From Lachnospiraceae bacterium (lineage in GTDB: Bacteria > Bacillota > Clostridia > Lachnospirales > Lachnospiraceae), in assembly GCA_028689585.1 (NCBI GenBank), contig JAQVCW010000003.1, positions 62,001 through 126,000 on the forward strand: 64,000 nt of DNA, given 5' to 3'. Positions 43,189 to 51,939 of the stretch are shown one piece after another (positions within the stretch are counted from its first letter, which is position 1; the number at the start of each line of letters is the position of its first letter). The position numbers and the translations under genes were made by a program. The notes below the pieces were generated by a model, which saw only the letters and a program-made list of their open reading frames with translations, did not search any database and was not told the origin of the DNA.

Positions 43189-45660
43189 CTACGCCTCTTT
43201 TGTATTGAATGACTGCAGATGCCAAATATCTCTCACGTATTCCTCTATCGTACGGTCTGAACTGAATTTTCCGGCATGACATACGTTCAGGAATGCTTTG
43301 CGGTTCCATTCCTCCGGCTTTGCAAACAGCTTTTCTGCCTCCTGCTGTGCACGGATATAATCGTCAAAATCAGCCAGGACAAAGTAGCGGTCCGCCATAT
43401 CCCCATTCTGTCCATTAAGCAGAGAGTCATACAGGCTGCGGAACAGATTTTTATCTTCTCCCTCTTTGGTGAAGGTTCCGTCGATCAAACAATCCATCAC
43501 ACGTTTCAGCTTTGGATTGTGAGCATAGATTCCGGCCGCATCGTAGTCCCGGTTCTTCTCATGGGCAATTACTTCATCGGAAGAAAGGCCGAATACAAAC
43601 GCATTCTCCGCTCCCACCTCTTCTACGATCTCCACATTGGCCCCATCCATGGTGCCGATGGTCAGTGCTCCGTTCAGCATGAACTTCATATTTCCTGTTC
43701 CGGATGCTTCCTTGGAGGCGGTGGAAATCTGCTCGCTTAAGTCTGCTGCCGCAAAGATCAGTTCTGCATTGGATACCCGGTAATCCTCGATAAATACCAC
43801 CTTCAACTGATCCTTGATATCCGGATCCTGATTGATCACATCTGCCACGTTTCCGATCAGTTTTATAATCAGCTTTGCTCTTTCATATCCCGGTGCCGAT
43901 TTTGCGCCGAACAGCACCGTTCTTGCGCAATGCGTATGCTTCGGGTTTTCTTTCCAATCCAGGTACAGCGAAATCACATGAAGAATATTTAAAAGCTGCC
44001 TCTTATATTCATGAAGCCGTTTCACCTGACAGTCAAACAGAGAATTGGTATCCAGCTTGATTCCATTATGCTCCAGCACATATTCTGCCAGGCGCATTTT
44101 GTTCGCCCGCTTGATGAGCCCGAATTCTTTTATTATTCTCCTGTCCTCTGCCAGCGCCTCCAGCTTTTTCAACTGCTCCAGATCTGTGATATAGCCATCC
44201 CCGATCTGAGCCGTGATCCATTTTGCCAGGCCGGGATTTCCGTGTACCAGAAATCTTCTCTGGGTGATTCCATTTGTTTTATTATTGAATTTCCCGGGCA
44301 TCATTTCGTAAAATTCCTTTAATTCCTGGTTCTTCAGAATTTCCGTATGCAGCGCAGCTACTCCATTGACGGAAAAGCTTCCTGCGATTGCCAGCCTTGC
44401 CATATGCACCTGACCATCGTACAGAATTGCCATTTTTGCGATTTTTTCCTGGTCTCCCGGGAAGATACGGCTTATTTCTTCACAGAATCTGCGGTGGATT
44501 TCTTCTATGATCTGATAAATTCTCGGAAGAAGGCCAGAGAACAGGTCAATCGGCCATTTTTCCAGTGCCTCCGCCATAATGGTATGATTGGTATAAGCAC
44601 AGCAGTGTGTGGTAATATCCCATGCCTGATCCCATTCTAGCCCGTATTCGTCCAGCAGGATGCGCATCAGCTCCGCCACAGCCACCGTAGGATGCGTGTC
44701 ATTTAACTGGAAGCAGACCTTATCGGCCAGACCATAAATGCTGTCATTCGTCTTGCGGTATTTGCGGATAGCGGTCTGAATGCTGGCTGATACAAAGAAA
44801 TACTGCTGTTTCAGACGAAGCTGTTTTCCGCTGTAATAATTATCGTTCGGATACAATACTTCAATGATGGTCTTCGCTGTATTTTTATTTTCTCTGGCCT
44901 TTGCATAATTGCCACGGTCAAAGGATTCCAGATCAAAGCTCTCCATCGGTCTTGCATCCCAGATACGAAGTGTATTGACAATTCCATTTTTGTATCCCAC
45001 TACCGGCACATCAAACGGAACCGCCTGAATGCTGTCATAATTTACATGGCGGAAGTACATCTTTCCATTCTCGTCAAATTCCGTAATGACCTGTCCGCCA
45101 AATCGGATTTCTGCGGTATATTCTCTCCGCTCAATTTCAAATGGATTGCCGTTTGCCAGCCAGTCATCCGGCAGTTCCTGCTGATAGCCGTTCACGATCC
45201 TCTGGCGGAACATCCCGTATTGATATCGGATTCCGCAGCCATAAGCCGGATATCCCAGCGTTGCCAGTGAATCCAGAAAGCAGGCTGCCAGACGTCCCAG
45301 TCCGCCATTGCCCAGCGCGGCATCCGGCTCCTGATCCTCCAGATGGTAAATATCTCCCAGCCCCAGCTCATCTATGATCTCGCTGACTGCCTCATATTCT
45401 CCCAGATTAATCAGATTATTTCCCAATGCCCTTCCCATGAGGAATTCCATGGAAAGATAATACACGATCTTGGCATCCTTTTCTTCGTATCGTTTGTGAG
45501 TATCAATCCACTGATCAATGATCTGATCTTTCAGGGCATAACAGACGCCCTGAAAAATCTCCAACTGCCCGGCATCTTCTATTTTTTTACGAAAACGGTA
45601 TTTTACCTGCTCTTCAATCTCTTTTTTCAACTGTTCCCTGTCAACAAATTTATTTTCCAT
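43189..45660 (-). CDS. glgP: Glycogen/alpha-glucan phosphorylase
   Basis: An 823-residue phosphorylase, the usual bacterial length, releasing glucose 1-phosphate from glycogen or maltodextrin with pyridoxal phosphate. Evidence: YYLSMEFLMGRALGNNL, ALGNGGLGRLAACFLDSLAT, GYPAYGCGIRYQYGMF, and EASGTGNMKFMLNGALTIGT with the Schiff-base Lys. Glucose 1-phosphate made here joins that expected from the GH65 enzyme. A divergent two-component operon lies upstream. The remaining genes of glycogen metabolism are not in the window. Confidence 0.96.
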   Translation of the reverse strand: MENKFVDREQLKKEIEEQVKYRFRKKIEDAGQLEIFQGVCYALKDQIIDQWIDTHKRYEEKDAKIVYYLSMEFLMGRALGNNLINLGEYEAVSEIIDELGLGDIYHLEDQEPDAALGNGGLGRLAACFLDSLATLGYPAYGCGIRYQYGMFRQRIVNGYQQELPDDWLANGNPFEIERREYTAEIRFGGQVITEFDENGKMYFRHVNYDSIQAVPFDVPVVGYKNGIVNTLRIWDARPMESFDLESFDRGNYAKARENKNTAKTIIEVLYPNDNYYSGKQLRLKQQYFFVSASIQTAIRKYRKTNDSIYGLADKVCFQLNDTHPTVAVAELMRILLDEYGLEWDQAWDITTHCCAYTNHTIMAEALEKWPIDLFSGLLPRIYQIIEEIHRRFCEEISRIFPGDQEKIAKMAILYDGQVHMARLAIAGSFSVNGVAALHTEILKNQELKEFYEMMPGKFNNKTNGITQRRFLVHGNPGLAKWITAQIGDGYITDLEQLKKLEALAEDRRIIKEFGLIKRANKMRLAEYVLEHNGIKLDTNSLFDCQVKRLHEYKRQLLNILHVISLYLDWKENPKHTHCARTVLFGAKSAPGYERAKLIIKLIGNVADVINQDPDIKDQLKVVFIEDYRVSNAELIFAAADLSEQISTASKEASGTGNMKFMLNGALTIGTMDGANVEIVEEVGAENAFVFGLSSDEVIAHEKNRDYDAAGIYAHNPKLKRVMDCLIDGTFTKEGEDKNLFRSLYDSLLNGQNGDMADRYFVLADFDDYIRAQQEAEKLFAKPEEWNRKAFLNVCHAGKFSSDRTIEEYVRDIWHLQSFNTKEA

Positions 45661-45844
45661 CGTAGTCTCCTTCTGCTCTTTTACTCTGCTGTTATTTTAT
45701 ACTGTCCACACATTTTTAGCCCTGGTGAAAAAATTGCCCTCACTCTTTCACTCTAGCAAAAAAAAGAAGCTGTAGCTATCGCAGTCCCGTAAAACATTTG
45801 AAAAAACCAGGTAAAGCCTGAACCGTTCCTTTTTTATAATTTGT

Positions 45845-45873
45845 TTGCGTTGCGGCACGACCGCTATTATACT
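45845..45873 (+). promoter_or_regulatory. Promoter of the response regulator-kinase operon
   Basis: TTGCGT (45845-45850), a 17-bp spacer and TATACT (45868-45873), with a second overlapping TTGCGG-17-TATTAT. AAATGGAGG precedes the ATG at 45911. Confidence 0.6.
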
Positions 45874-45910
45874 ATTATAATAGAAGAAAGACAAATGGAG
45901 GCTGCATTCG

Positions 45911-46579
45911 ATGAGAATATTGATTATTGAAGATGAAAAATTACTGGCCGATTCCCTTCAAACTCTGCTGACTTCCAATGGATTTGAAGCAGAGGCCGTT
46001 TACGACAGTACCGTCGGACAGGAATATGCCCGGACCCAGGCGTTTGATCTGCTGCTTCTGGATGTAATGATGCCGGGGATCAACGGGTATCAGATTGCCC
46101 GCACCCTGCGGGCGGAGCATTTTGGAATACCAATTCTCATGCTCACCGCCAAGTCGGAGCTGCTGGACCGGGTCGAGGGACTGAATGCCGGAGCTGATTA
46201 TTATCTTACGAAACCTTTTGACAGCAGAGAGCTGCTGGCCTGTATCAATGCACTGCTGCGCCGACAGGGAAATGAGGTGAATGAACTCACCTTTGGCAAT
46301 ACTGTGCTGGATCTTGCCTCCTGCTCCCTGCTCTGCGGTGAGAAAAAGATGAGACTCTCCTCTAAGGAATTTGATGTGATCCGGCTTCTTTTCCAGTCCC
46401 GTGACCGGAATCTGGCAAAAGAAACTATTCTGTCTCATGTCTGGGGATACGATTCCAATGCGGTGGAAAATCATGTCGAGGTCTATGTGGGATTCTTGCG
46501 AAAGAAGCTGACCGCAATCGGATCCGATGTAAAAATCGAATCTATACGGAAACTTGGCTATCATCTGGAGGTAAATTAA
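45911..46579 (+). CDS. OmpR/PhoB-family response regulator
   Basis: A 222-residue regulator: receiver with IIEDEKLLADSLQ, phospho-acceptor LLLLDVMMPGINGYQ, MLTAKSE and YYLTKPFD, and a winged-helix DNA-binding domain ending in SIRKLGYHLEV. The kinase gene follows with no gap. The pair converges on the MacAB-like efflux operon at 47973-56778 and is a good candidate to control it, although convergent orientation alone does not prove this. Confidence 0.94.
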   Translation: MRILIIEDEKLLADSLQTLLTSNGFEAEAVYDSTVGQEYARTQAFDLLLLDVMMPGINGYQIARTLRAEHFGIPILMLTAKSELLDRVEGLNAGADYYLTKPFDSRELLACINALLRRQGNEVNELTFGNTVLDLASCSLLCGEKKMRLSSKEFDVIRLLFQSRDRNLAKETILSHVWGYDSNAVENHVEVYVGFLRKKLTAIGSDVKIESIRKLGYHLEVN

Positions 46580-47962
46580 TTGATCAAGAAATTAAAACAA
46601 AAATTTGTTTTCTTTTTTATGCTGATTATCACTATCATGCTCATTGCCATATTCGGTCTGGTCATCTATTTCACAGGGAACAGTTTCGAAAAGGAAAGCA
46701 TTCGAACAATGCAGAATATCGGCCGGGGCCCCCACTCCTTCAAAACGCCTGCTCCGAATGAGCCCACCTCCGGCATGCGCTTTCCTTACTTTTCCCTGCT
46801 GCTTAACGAGGATGGCACTCTGGCTTCAGTGGAAGGCGGCTACTACGATCTGTCGGATAAAGAATTTTTACAGAAGCTGGCCGATACTGTGCTGGCCTCT
46901 TCCAAGGAAACCGGTGTTCTGAAGGAATACAATCTGCGCTACTGCCGTCTGAGGCTGCCCGCCGCGGGCCAGGAGGCCAGATTAGGAAACACTGATTTGG
47001 GGGAAAGCGGTGACTTCGGGGAAAGCAGTGACTCTGAAGGAAGCGGTGATTCTGGGGAAAGCAGTGGCATTGGGGAAAGCGGTGACTCCGGGGAAAGTGC
47101 CGGCACTGAGCAAGGTTCTGCCACCGGACAAGCTTCTGCCGAGCGCATTATATTCGCGGATGTTTCCAGTGAGATCAGTGCTCTTCACAGCCTGATCCGC
47201 ACCTGTATTTTGATTGGCATTCTCTGCTTCTTTTTCTTCCTCGCCCTCAGCCTGCTTCTGTCCAAATGGGCAGTCCGGCCGCTGGAGCAGGCATGGGAAC
47301 AGCAGCGCCAGTTTGTATCCGATGCCTCTCACGAGCTGAAAACGCCTCTGACCGTCATTCTCACCAACGCAGAAATGCTGCAGGATCCAGCTCACAATGA
47401 GGAGGAAAAAAATTCCTTTTCCGCCAATATCCTGACCATGGCTGCACAGATGCGGGGATTGGTGGAAAATCTGCTGGAGCTGGCAAGAGTGGATAATGGT
47501 GCCGTCAAGCACAGCTTTCAGCCCCTGGATTTTTCCCAGTTGATTTCAGAGGTGCTCCTTCCTTTTGAACCTCTGTACTATGAAAAAGGACTGAAGCTTA
47601 TCTCCTCTCTGGAAGCTTCCATTTGTCTGAATGGAAATCCGGAATATCTCACTCAGGTCATCAGCATTCTTCTGGACAACGCACAGAAATATGCCGCCCC
47701 TGCCTCTGTGGTGGAGGTACATCTGATGCGCACCGGGAAATCCTGCCTTTTTTCCATTAAAAATGCAGGTGAGGAAATCCCACCTGCTGATCAGAAAAAT
47801 ATTTATAAACGTTTCTATCGAATGGATAAGGCCAGAACCATGAACCACAGCTATGGACTGGGACTGGCAATTGCCCAGAATATCGTAGCCAAACACAAAG
47901 GGAAAATCTGGTGCACCAGCCAGGAACAGATCAATACCTTTTTTGTGAGCCTGCCGCTCTAG
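46580..47962 (+). CDS. Sensor histidine kinase with repeat-rich extracellular region
   Basis: A 460-residue kinase beginning with TTG directly after the regulator stop, with GGAGG eight bases upstream. Transmembrane helices lie near 10-33 and 208-232; the extracellular domain between them ends in a low-complexity GESGDS-type repeat (about 138-178). HisKA has SDASHELKTPLTVILTNAEM; the HATPase has SILLDNAQKYAAP and YGLGLAIAQNIVAKH. There is no obvious HAMP domain. The repeat next to the outer membrane face echoes the repeats in the neighbouring efflux proteins. Confidence 0.92.
   Translation: MIKKLKQKFVFFFMLIITIMLIAIFGLVIYFTGNSFEKESIRTMQNIGRGPHSFKTPAPNEPTSGMRFPYFSLLLNEDGTLASVEGGYYDLSDKEFLQKLADTVLASSKETGVLKEYNLRYCRLRLPAAGQEARLGNTDLGESGDFGESSDSEGSGDSGESSGIGESGDSGESAGTEQGSATGQASAERIIFADVSSEISALHSLIRTCILIGILCFFFFLALSLLLSKWAVRPLEQAWEQQRQFVSDASHELKTPLTVILTNAEMLQDPAHNEEEKNSFSANILTMAAQMRGLVENLLELARVDNGAVKHSFQPLDFSQLISEVLLPFEPLYYEKGLKLISSLEASICLNGNPEYLTQVISILLDNAQKYAAPASVVEVHLMRTGKSCLFSIKNAGEEIPPADQKNIYKRFYRMDKARTMNHSYGLGLAIAQNIVAKHKGKIWCTSQEQINTFFVSLPL
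46993..47103 (+). repeat. 18-bp in-frame repeat in the sensor kinase gene
   Basis: About six imperfect units encoding GES(G/S)D(S/F/I) hexapeptides, placed just outside the second membrane helix of the kinase. Confidence 0.75.
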
Positions 47963-47972
47963 AGTTACAGCT

Positions 47973-48686
47973 CTACTTCGCAACTGCCATCTTTTCTGTG
48001 TCTTTTTCGTATTCATACAGCTCTCCATCTACGATCTTCACAATGCGCTGAGCGCTTTGGGCCACATTCAGGTCGTGGGTGATCATTACGATGGTGTTTC
48101 CCATTTCGTTGAGGCGGCGAAACAGCTTCAGCACCTCTTTGCCGGAGTTTTGATCCAGCGCTCCGGTGGGTTCGTCCGCCAGAAGAATGGCAGGATTGCC
48201 CACCAGAGCACGGGCTATGGCTACACGCTGCTGCTGACCGCCGGAAAGCTCCCTTGGCTTATGCTTGGCTCTCTGCTCCAGCCCCAGCAGCCGGATGGTA
48301 TCCTCGCTGGCCTCTTCTGCTTCTCTCAGGCTCATTCCCCGCATCAGCAGCGGCATGACAATATTCTGGATTACATTGTAGGTCTGTATCAATTGATATC
48401 TTTGAAAAATAAACCCTATTTTTTCATTTCTGATCCCGGTCAGAACTTTTTCACTGGCTTCATGCACTGCTGTTCCATCCAGCGTATAACTGCCTTCGTC
48501 CGGATTATCCATGCAGCCTATGATATTCATTAAGGTACTCTTTCCGGATCCGGAGGGCCCCAGAATAGCAATAAATTCGCCTTTTTCCACATCCAGTGAT
48601 ACGGATTTCAAGGCATGAAGCTGAGCGCTTCCGATTTGGTAATACTTATTGATCTGATTCATTTCTATTATTTTATTTTCTGCCAT
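47973..48686 (-). CDS. MacB/LolD-type ABC transporter ATP-binding protein
   Basis: A 237-residue ATPase with Walker A GPSGSGKSTLMNIIG, signature LSGGQQQRVAIARAL, Walker B ILLADEPTGALD and MITHDLNVA. This is the mechanotransmission (FtsE/LolD/MacB) group, whose permeases carry large extracytoplasmic domains. Its partner permease is at 50173-51939. ATG 48686 follows GGAGG; an in-frame upstream ATG at 48707 overlaps the hairpin element. It is the last gene of the efflux operon, converging on the kinase gene with 10 bases between stops. Confidence 0.94.
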   Translation of the reverse strand: MAENKIIEMNQINKYYQIGSAQLHALKSVSLDVEKGEFIAILGPSGSGKSTLMNIIGCMDNPDEGSYTLDGTAVHEASEKVLTGIRNEKIGFIFQRYQLIQTYNVIQNIVMPLLMRGMSLREAEEASEDTIRLLGLEQRAKHKPRELSGGQQQRVAIARALVGNPAILLADEPTGALDQNSGKEVLKLFRRLNEMGNTIVMITHDLNVAQSAQRIVKIVDGELYEYEKDTEKMAVAK

Positions 48687-48706
48687 ATCTCTGCCTCCTG
48701 ATATCA

Positions 48707-48755
48707 AGCGTCAGTCCATTCTAAATCTGTCTTCTGCAAATGGACTGACATTATA
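48707..48755 (-). repeat. Intercistronic hairpin element, copy D
   Basis: GTCAGTCCATT (left arm) pairs with AATGGACTGAC (right arm) on the coding strand. Compared with other copies a C-G pair has become a T-A pair on both sides. It ends about 20 bases before the ATPase start. Confidence 0.75.
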
Positions 48756-48812
48756 ACTGATTTGCTGCTCAGCGCTTATATGCGCGGGAATCCTTCTGTC
48801 TTAAGATCTGCT

Positions 48813-50075
48813 TTAGGATTCCGCCGTGGACAGCAGCTTCATTTCTGTGATCACTTCATCCCCAAATTCATCTGTCTCAAAAAGGACTTCCAGTTGATCA
48901 CCGCTCTCCAGAATGCTGTAAGATACCTCATCCCCCAGGTTCGTATATACCTTGACTTTTACCGGAAGATATACGGTTTCTGTGCTTACGGAACCTGCAT
49001 TTTTGAATTGAGCCCTGGCAGTTCCATCTTCGCCTGACATCTGGCTCATGTCCGGCATCTGACTCATGTCTGGTGCCTGACCGTTGCCCATCTGGCTCAT
49101 GTCTGGTGCCTGACCGTCACTTGTCTGGCTCATGTCCGGCGCCTGACCGGCACTCATCTGGCTCATGTCCGGTGCCTGACCGGCACTCATCTGGCTCATG
49201 TCCGGCGCCTGACCGGCACTCGTCTGGCTCATGTCCGGTGCCTGACCGGCACTCGTCTGACTCATGTCCGGCGCCTGACCGGCGCCCGTCTGGCCATTTC
49301 CTGCCTGAGCCGTATCGGGTGATGTGCTGCTGTCAGCATTCTGATCCGTGGCTGTTGTATCACTGGTGTCTGTATTCTGGTTTGTATCTGCTGTATCACC
49401 CATGGCTTTCCGCTTCGCCCCTGCTGTATTACTGGTGTCTGTATTCTGGTTCGTGGCTGCTGAATCACCCATGGCTGCATTCTGGCTTCCCAATGTCCGC
49501 TCTGCCTCTGTTCCCGGTGCTGAGTTACCCGTGGATGCTTCTTCGAGAGCTGACGCATCATCTGTCGGTGCTTCAGACGCACCTTCCGTTTCATTTTCTG
49601 TCTCCTCTTCCTGATCCAGTTCGATATAGGTCAGTTCATTCCCGACAATGGAAATCACCTGTATTTCTGCTTTACGCTGACCCTCTGCCAGTTCTTCCTC
49701 CGTTTCCTTGTCCGTATCTGTCGTTTTCTCGTCAGATGTTTCTCCGTCCGTTGTTTCTTTCTCTGTTGTCTCCTTGTCTGTAGCCGCCTTGTCCGTAATC
49801 GCCTTGTATGTTGTCTCCTTGTCTGTAGTCACCTTTTCCGTTGTCTCTTCCTCTGTCGTCTGCCTGACTGACACTCCTTTCGCTGCGTTTTCTCTGCCTG
49901 ACGTATCACCGGTCTGTGACTCAGGATTTGTTTCTAAATCAACGGTCACTTCTGTCCCACTCTCACCGGCTGATGCATAGCAGGATAGAACAGTGCTGTT
50001 AAGCAGCGATGTTCCAACCAGAGCCGCCGTCAGTATTCTTCCATATACCCAGTTTTTTCTTTTTTTCATCCACAT
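48813..50075 (-). CDS. Secreted low-complexity repeat protein of the efflux operon
   Basis: A 420-residue exported protein. A signal peptide (about 1-36, ending CYASAG) is followed by a Thr/Glu/Lys-rich stretch (KETTEKETTDGE type), a Ser/Asn/Thr-rich linker, seven QAPDMSQ-containing 11-residue repeats and a folded-looking C-terminus of about 65 residues (ETVYLPVKVKVYTNLGDEVS). A KAEIQVISIVGNELTYIEL segment sits mid-protein. No anchor motif is seen. It lies between the permease and the ATPase genes of the efflux set, so it may be an accessory or substrate of that transporter. No known family is recognised. Confidence 0.75.
   Translation of the reverse strand: MWMKKRKNWVYGRILTAALVGTSLLNSTVLSCYASAGESGTEVTVDLETNPESQTGDTSGRENAAKGVSVRQTTEEETTEKVTTDKETTYKAITDKAATDKETTEKETTDGETSDEKTTDTDKETEEELAEGQRKAEIQVISIVGNELTYIELDQEEETENETEGASEAPTDDASALEEASTGNSAPGTEAERTLGSQNAAMGDSAATNQNTDTSNTAGAKRKAMGDTADTNQNTDTSDTTATDQNADSSTSPDTAQAGNGQTGAGQAPDMSQTSAGQAPDMSQTSAGQAPDMSQMSAGQAPDMSQMSAGQAPDMSQTSDGQAPDMSQMGNGQAPDMSQMPDMSQMSGEDGTARAQFKNAGSVSTETVYLPVKVKVYTNLGDEVSYSILESGDQLEVLFETDEFGDEVITEMKLLSTAES
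49031..49290 (-). repeat. 33-bp in-frame minisatellite in the secreted protein gene
   Basis: About seven to eight 33-bp units encoding QAPDMSQxSxG, several nearly identical at the DNA level. There are no spacers between units, so this is not a CRISPR array. Confidence 0.9.
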
Positions 50076-50091
50076 ATGATTTCCTCCCAAT

Positions 50092-50145
50092 CCGGAACAT
50101 TAGCCCAACCTGAATTTGCCTGCGGCAAATGGGCTGACGCTAATA
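50092..50145 (-). repeat. Intercistronic hairpin element, copy E
   Basis: TAGCCCAACCTGAATTTGCC with GGCAAATGGGCTGAC, ending 16 bases before the secreted-protein start and 28 bases after the permease stop codon. Confidence 0.75.
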
Positions 50146-50172
50146 ATAACAGCATTTTAAACATCATCGGTT

Positions 50173-51939
50173 TTACTCTGCATTCAATGCATCTATCGGA
50201 ACCAGTTTTGCCGCTTTTGCTGCCGGATAAATGCCAAATAAAGTTCCGGTCAGCAGGGCAAATCCAAGGGCTGCCAGCCATGCAAACAAATTGGCTTCCA
50301 CACGCATTCCGTAATATTCAATCAACGGTGTGATCGCAAAACTGATGCCCACGCCCAGCACACCTCCGATCAGACTGATGGCTGCTGATTCTATCAGAAA
50401 TTCAAACAGGATAGTGGCTTTGGATGCGCCCAGCGCTTTCAGAATGCCGATTTCGTTGGTTCGCTCCTTTACGGATACAAACAGCACATTCATGATACCA
50501 ATTCCGCCAACCAGAAATACGATAGCCGCCATTGCGGTCAGCAGCATGGTCAATATTTTACTGGAGGATTCGGCTGCTTCCATTTTGCTGCCTGCATCGG
50601 AATAAGTGAATTTCACATTGGTATAGTTTTCCTTCAGCACCGTATCCACACTGTCTTCTATAAGAGATACATTATTTACATTTTCCGAAATGACCGTAAT
50701 CGTAGGGCTGATGCTTTCTCCGGTAATATATTTAACTCCGGTCTGGTATGGAACAAATATGGTATCATCCGGTGTAATGCCCGCAGAAACGGTTCCTGTT
50801 GCACTGATCACACCTGCAATCGTATACTCACGATCGTCGATGTAAATTGTGCTTTCGTAAGCATCTTCAGAAGTCCCAAACAGTTCTTTCGCAATGCTGG
50901 CACCAAGAACACATACCCGGTCTTTATTCTCATCATTTTCTTCCTCCAGGAAATCACCTTCTGCCATTTTTAAATTGCTCAGTGTCAGATAATTTTCTTT
51001 CACCCCTGCTACCGTATAGGTCTGTGCATCCGTCAGATTGCCGCCTTCGATGGAAGTTCTTGTAGTATAAGAAATGGTTGCTCCGGTAATTCCGGAAACA
51101 TAAGCTTCAATATCCTCCACATCCTCTGCACGAAGTATCACCTCTTCCTGATTCAGCCGATCCGCGATCAGGCTCTCTTCGGTATCTGCTTCACTCTCTC
51201 CCTCCAAAGCGGTGCCGTCTGCTTCCGTTTCCCCTTCTGCCATCGCTGCACTGCCTGCATTTTCACTTCTCCTCTGTGATCTGCCAGAGGCATCGGAACT
51301 GCCTCCTGATGTTCCGCCGGAAGCATCGCTTCCATCCTCTGCAGCTCCGCCTGAGACATCACTTCCGCCTTCCGGCATTTCTCCGGAGGTATCACTTCCG
51401 CTTCCCGGCATTCCTCCTGTGGCATCACTTCCGCCTTCCGGCATTTCTCCTGTGGCATCGCTTCCGCTTCCCGGCATTTCGCCTGTGGCATCGCTTCCGC
51501 CTTCCGGCATTTCGCCCGCAGCGTCCGTTCCGCCTTCCGGCATTTCGCCGGAAAAATTCTGCATTCCGCCTCCGCCAAAGGCACCGGCTGTATCACCGCT
51601 CTGGCTGCTCCCGTCCTCTCCTGAGGCACCGCCGCCAAAACCACCCATAAAATTGCCCATCATATTTCCCATCTGGTTCATCATATTCTGCATTCCGCCC
51701 CGGAAGCCGCCAGCGCCGGAAGAAGTGTCCTCTCCCTCATATTCGTAGCTGACGTCAATCGCGCCTGCATTCAGGTTACTGAACTGTTCTTCCACATCCA
51801 TCTGACTTCCACGGCCGATGGCGATCACCATAACAATCGTAGCTGCACCCACCACAATACCGATTGAAGTCATAACTGTCTTAAATTTATTCTGATTCAG
51901 ATTCAGTAAAACCAGTCTCAGCAGCTCTGATCCTTTCAT
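50173..51939 (-). CDS. MacB-like ABC transporter permease with repeat insertion
   Basis: A 588-residue permease of the MacB/FtsX group. A first helix near residue 20 (KTVMTSIGIVVGAATIVMV) is followed by an extracellular domain, and the C-terminal half has three helices with GGIGIMNVLFVSVKERTNEI, GILKALGASKATI and YPAAKAAKLVPIDAL, which are diagnostic. Between the first helix and the MacB core lies a Gly/Ser/Glu/Met-rich insertion of roughly 170 residues with GEMPEGGSDAT repeats. The gene overlaps the upstream adaptor by four bases. It pairs with the ATPase at 47973 and probably exports a peptide or drug. Confidence 0.92.
   Translation of the reverse strand: MKGSELLRLVLLNLNQNKFKTVMTSIGIVVGAATIVMVIAIGRGSQMDVEEQFSNLNAGAIDVSYEYEGEDTSSGAGGFRGGMQNMMNQMGNMMGNFMGGFGGGASGEDGSSQSGDTAGAFGGGGMQNFSGEMPEGGTDAAGEMPEGGSDATGEMPGSGSDATGEMPEGGSDATGGMPGSGSDTSGEMPEGGSDVSGGAAEDGSDASGGTSGGSSDASGRSQRRSENAGSAAMAEGETEADGTALEGESEADTEESLIADRLNQEEVILRAEDVEDIEAYVSGITGATISYTTRTSIEGGNLTDAQTYTVAGVKENYLTLSNLKMAEGDFLEEENDENKDRVCVLGASIAKELFGTSEDAYESTIYIDDREYTIAGVISATGTVSAGITPDDTIFVPYQTGVKYITGESISPTITVISENVNNVSLIEDSVDTVLKENYTNVKFTYSDAGSKMEAAESSSKILTMLLTAMAAIVFLVGGIGIMNVLFVSVKERTNEIGILKALGASKATILFEFLIESAAISLIGGVLGVGISFAITPLIEYYGMRVEANLFAWLAALGFALLTGTLFGIYPAAKAAKLVPIDALNAE
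51310..51560 (-). repeat. 33-bp in-frame minisatellite in the permease gene
   Basis: Six to seven units of an 11-residue GEMPEGGSDAT pattern. They fall in the extracellular part between the first helix and the core domain. Confidence 0.85.

Noticed and set aside
49031-49290. CRISPR-like array of regular repeats
   Set aside because: The 33-bp units are contiguous without spacers, keep the reading frame and encode a peptide repeat inside a secreted protein.
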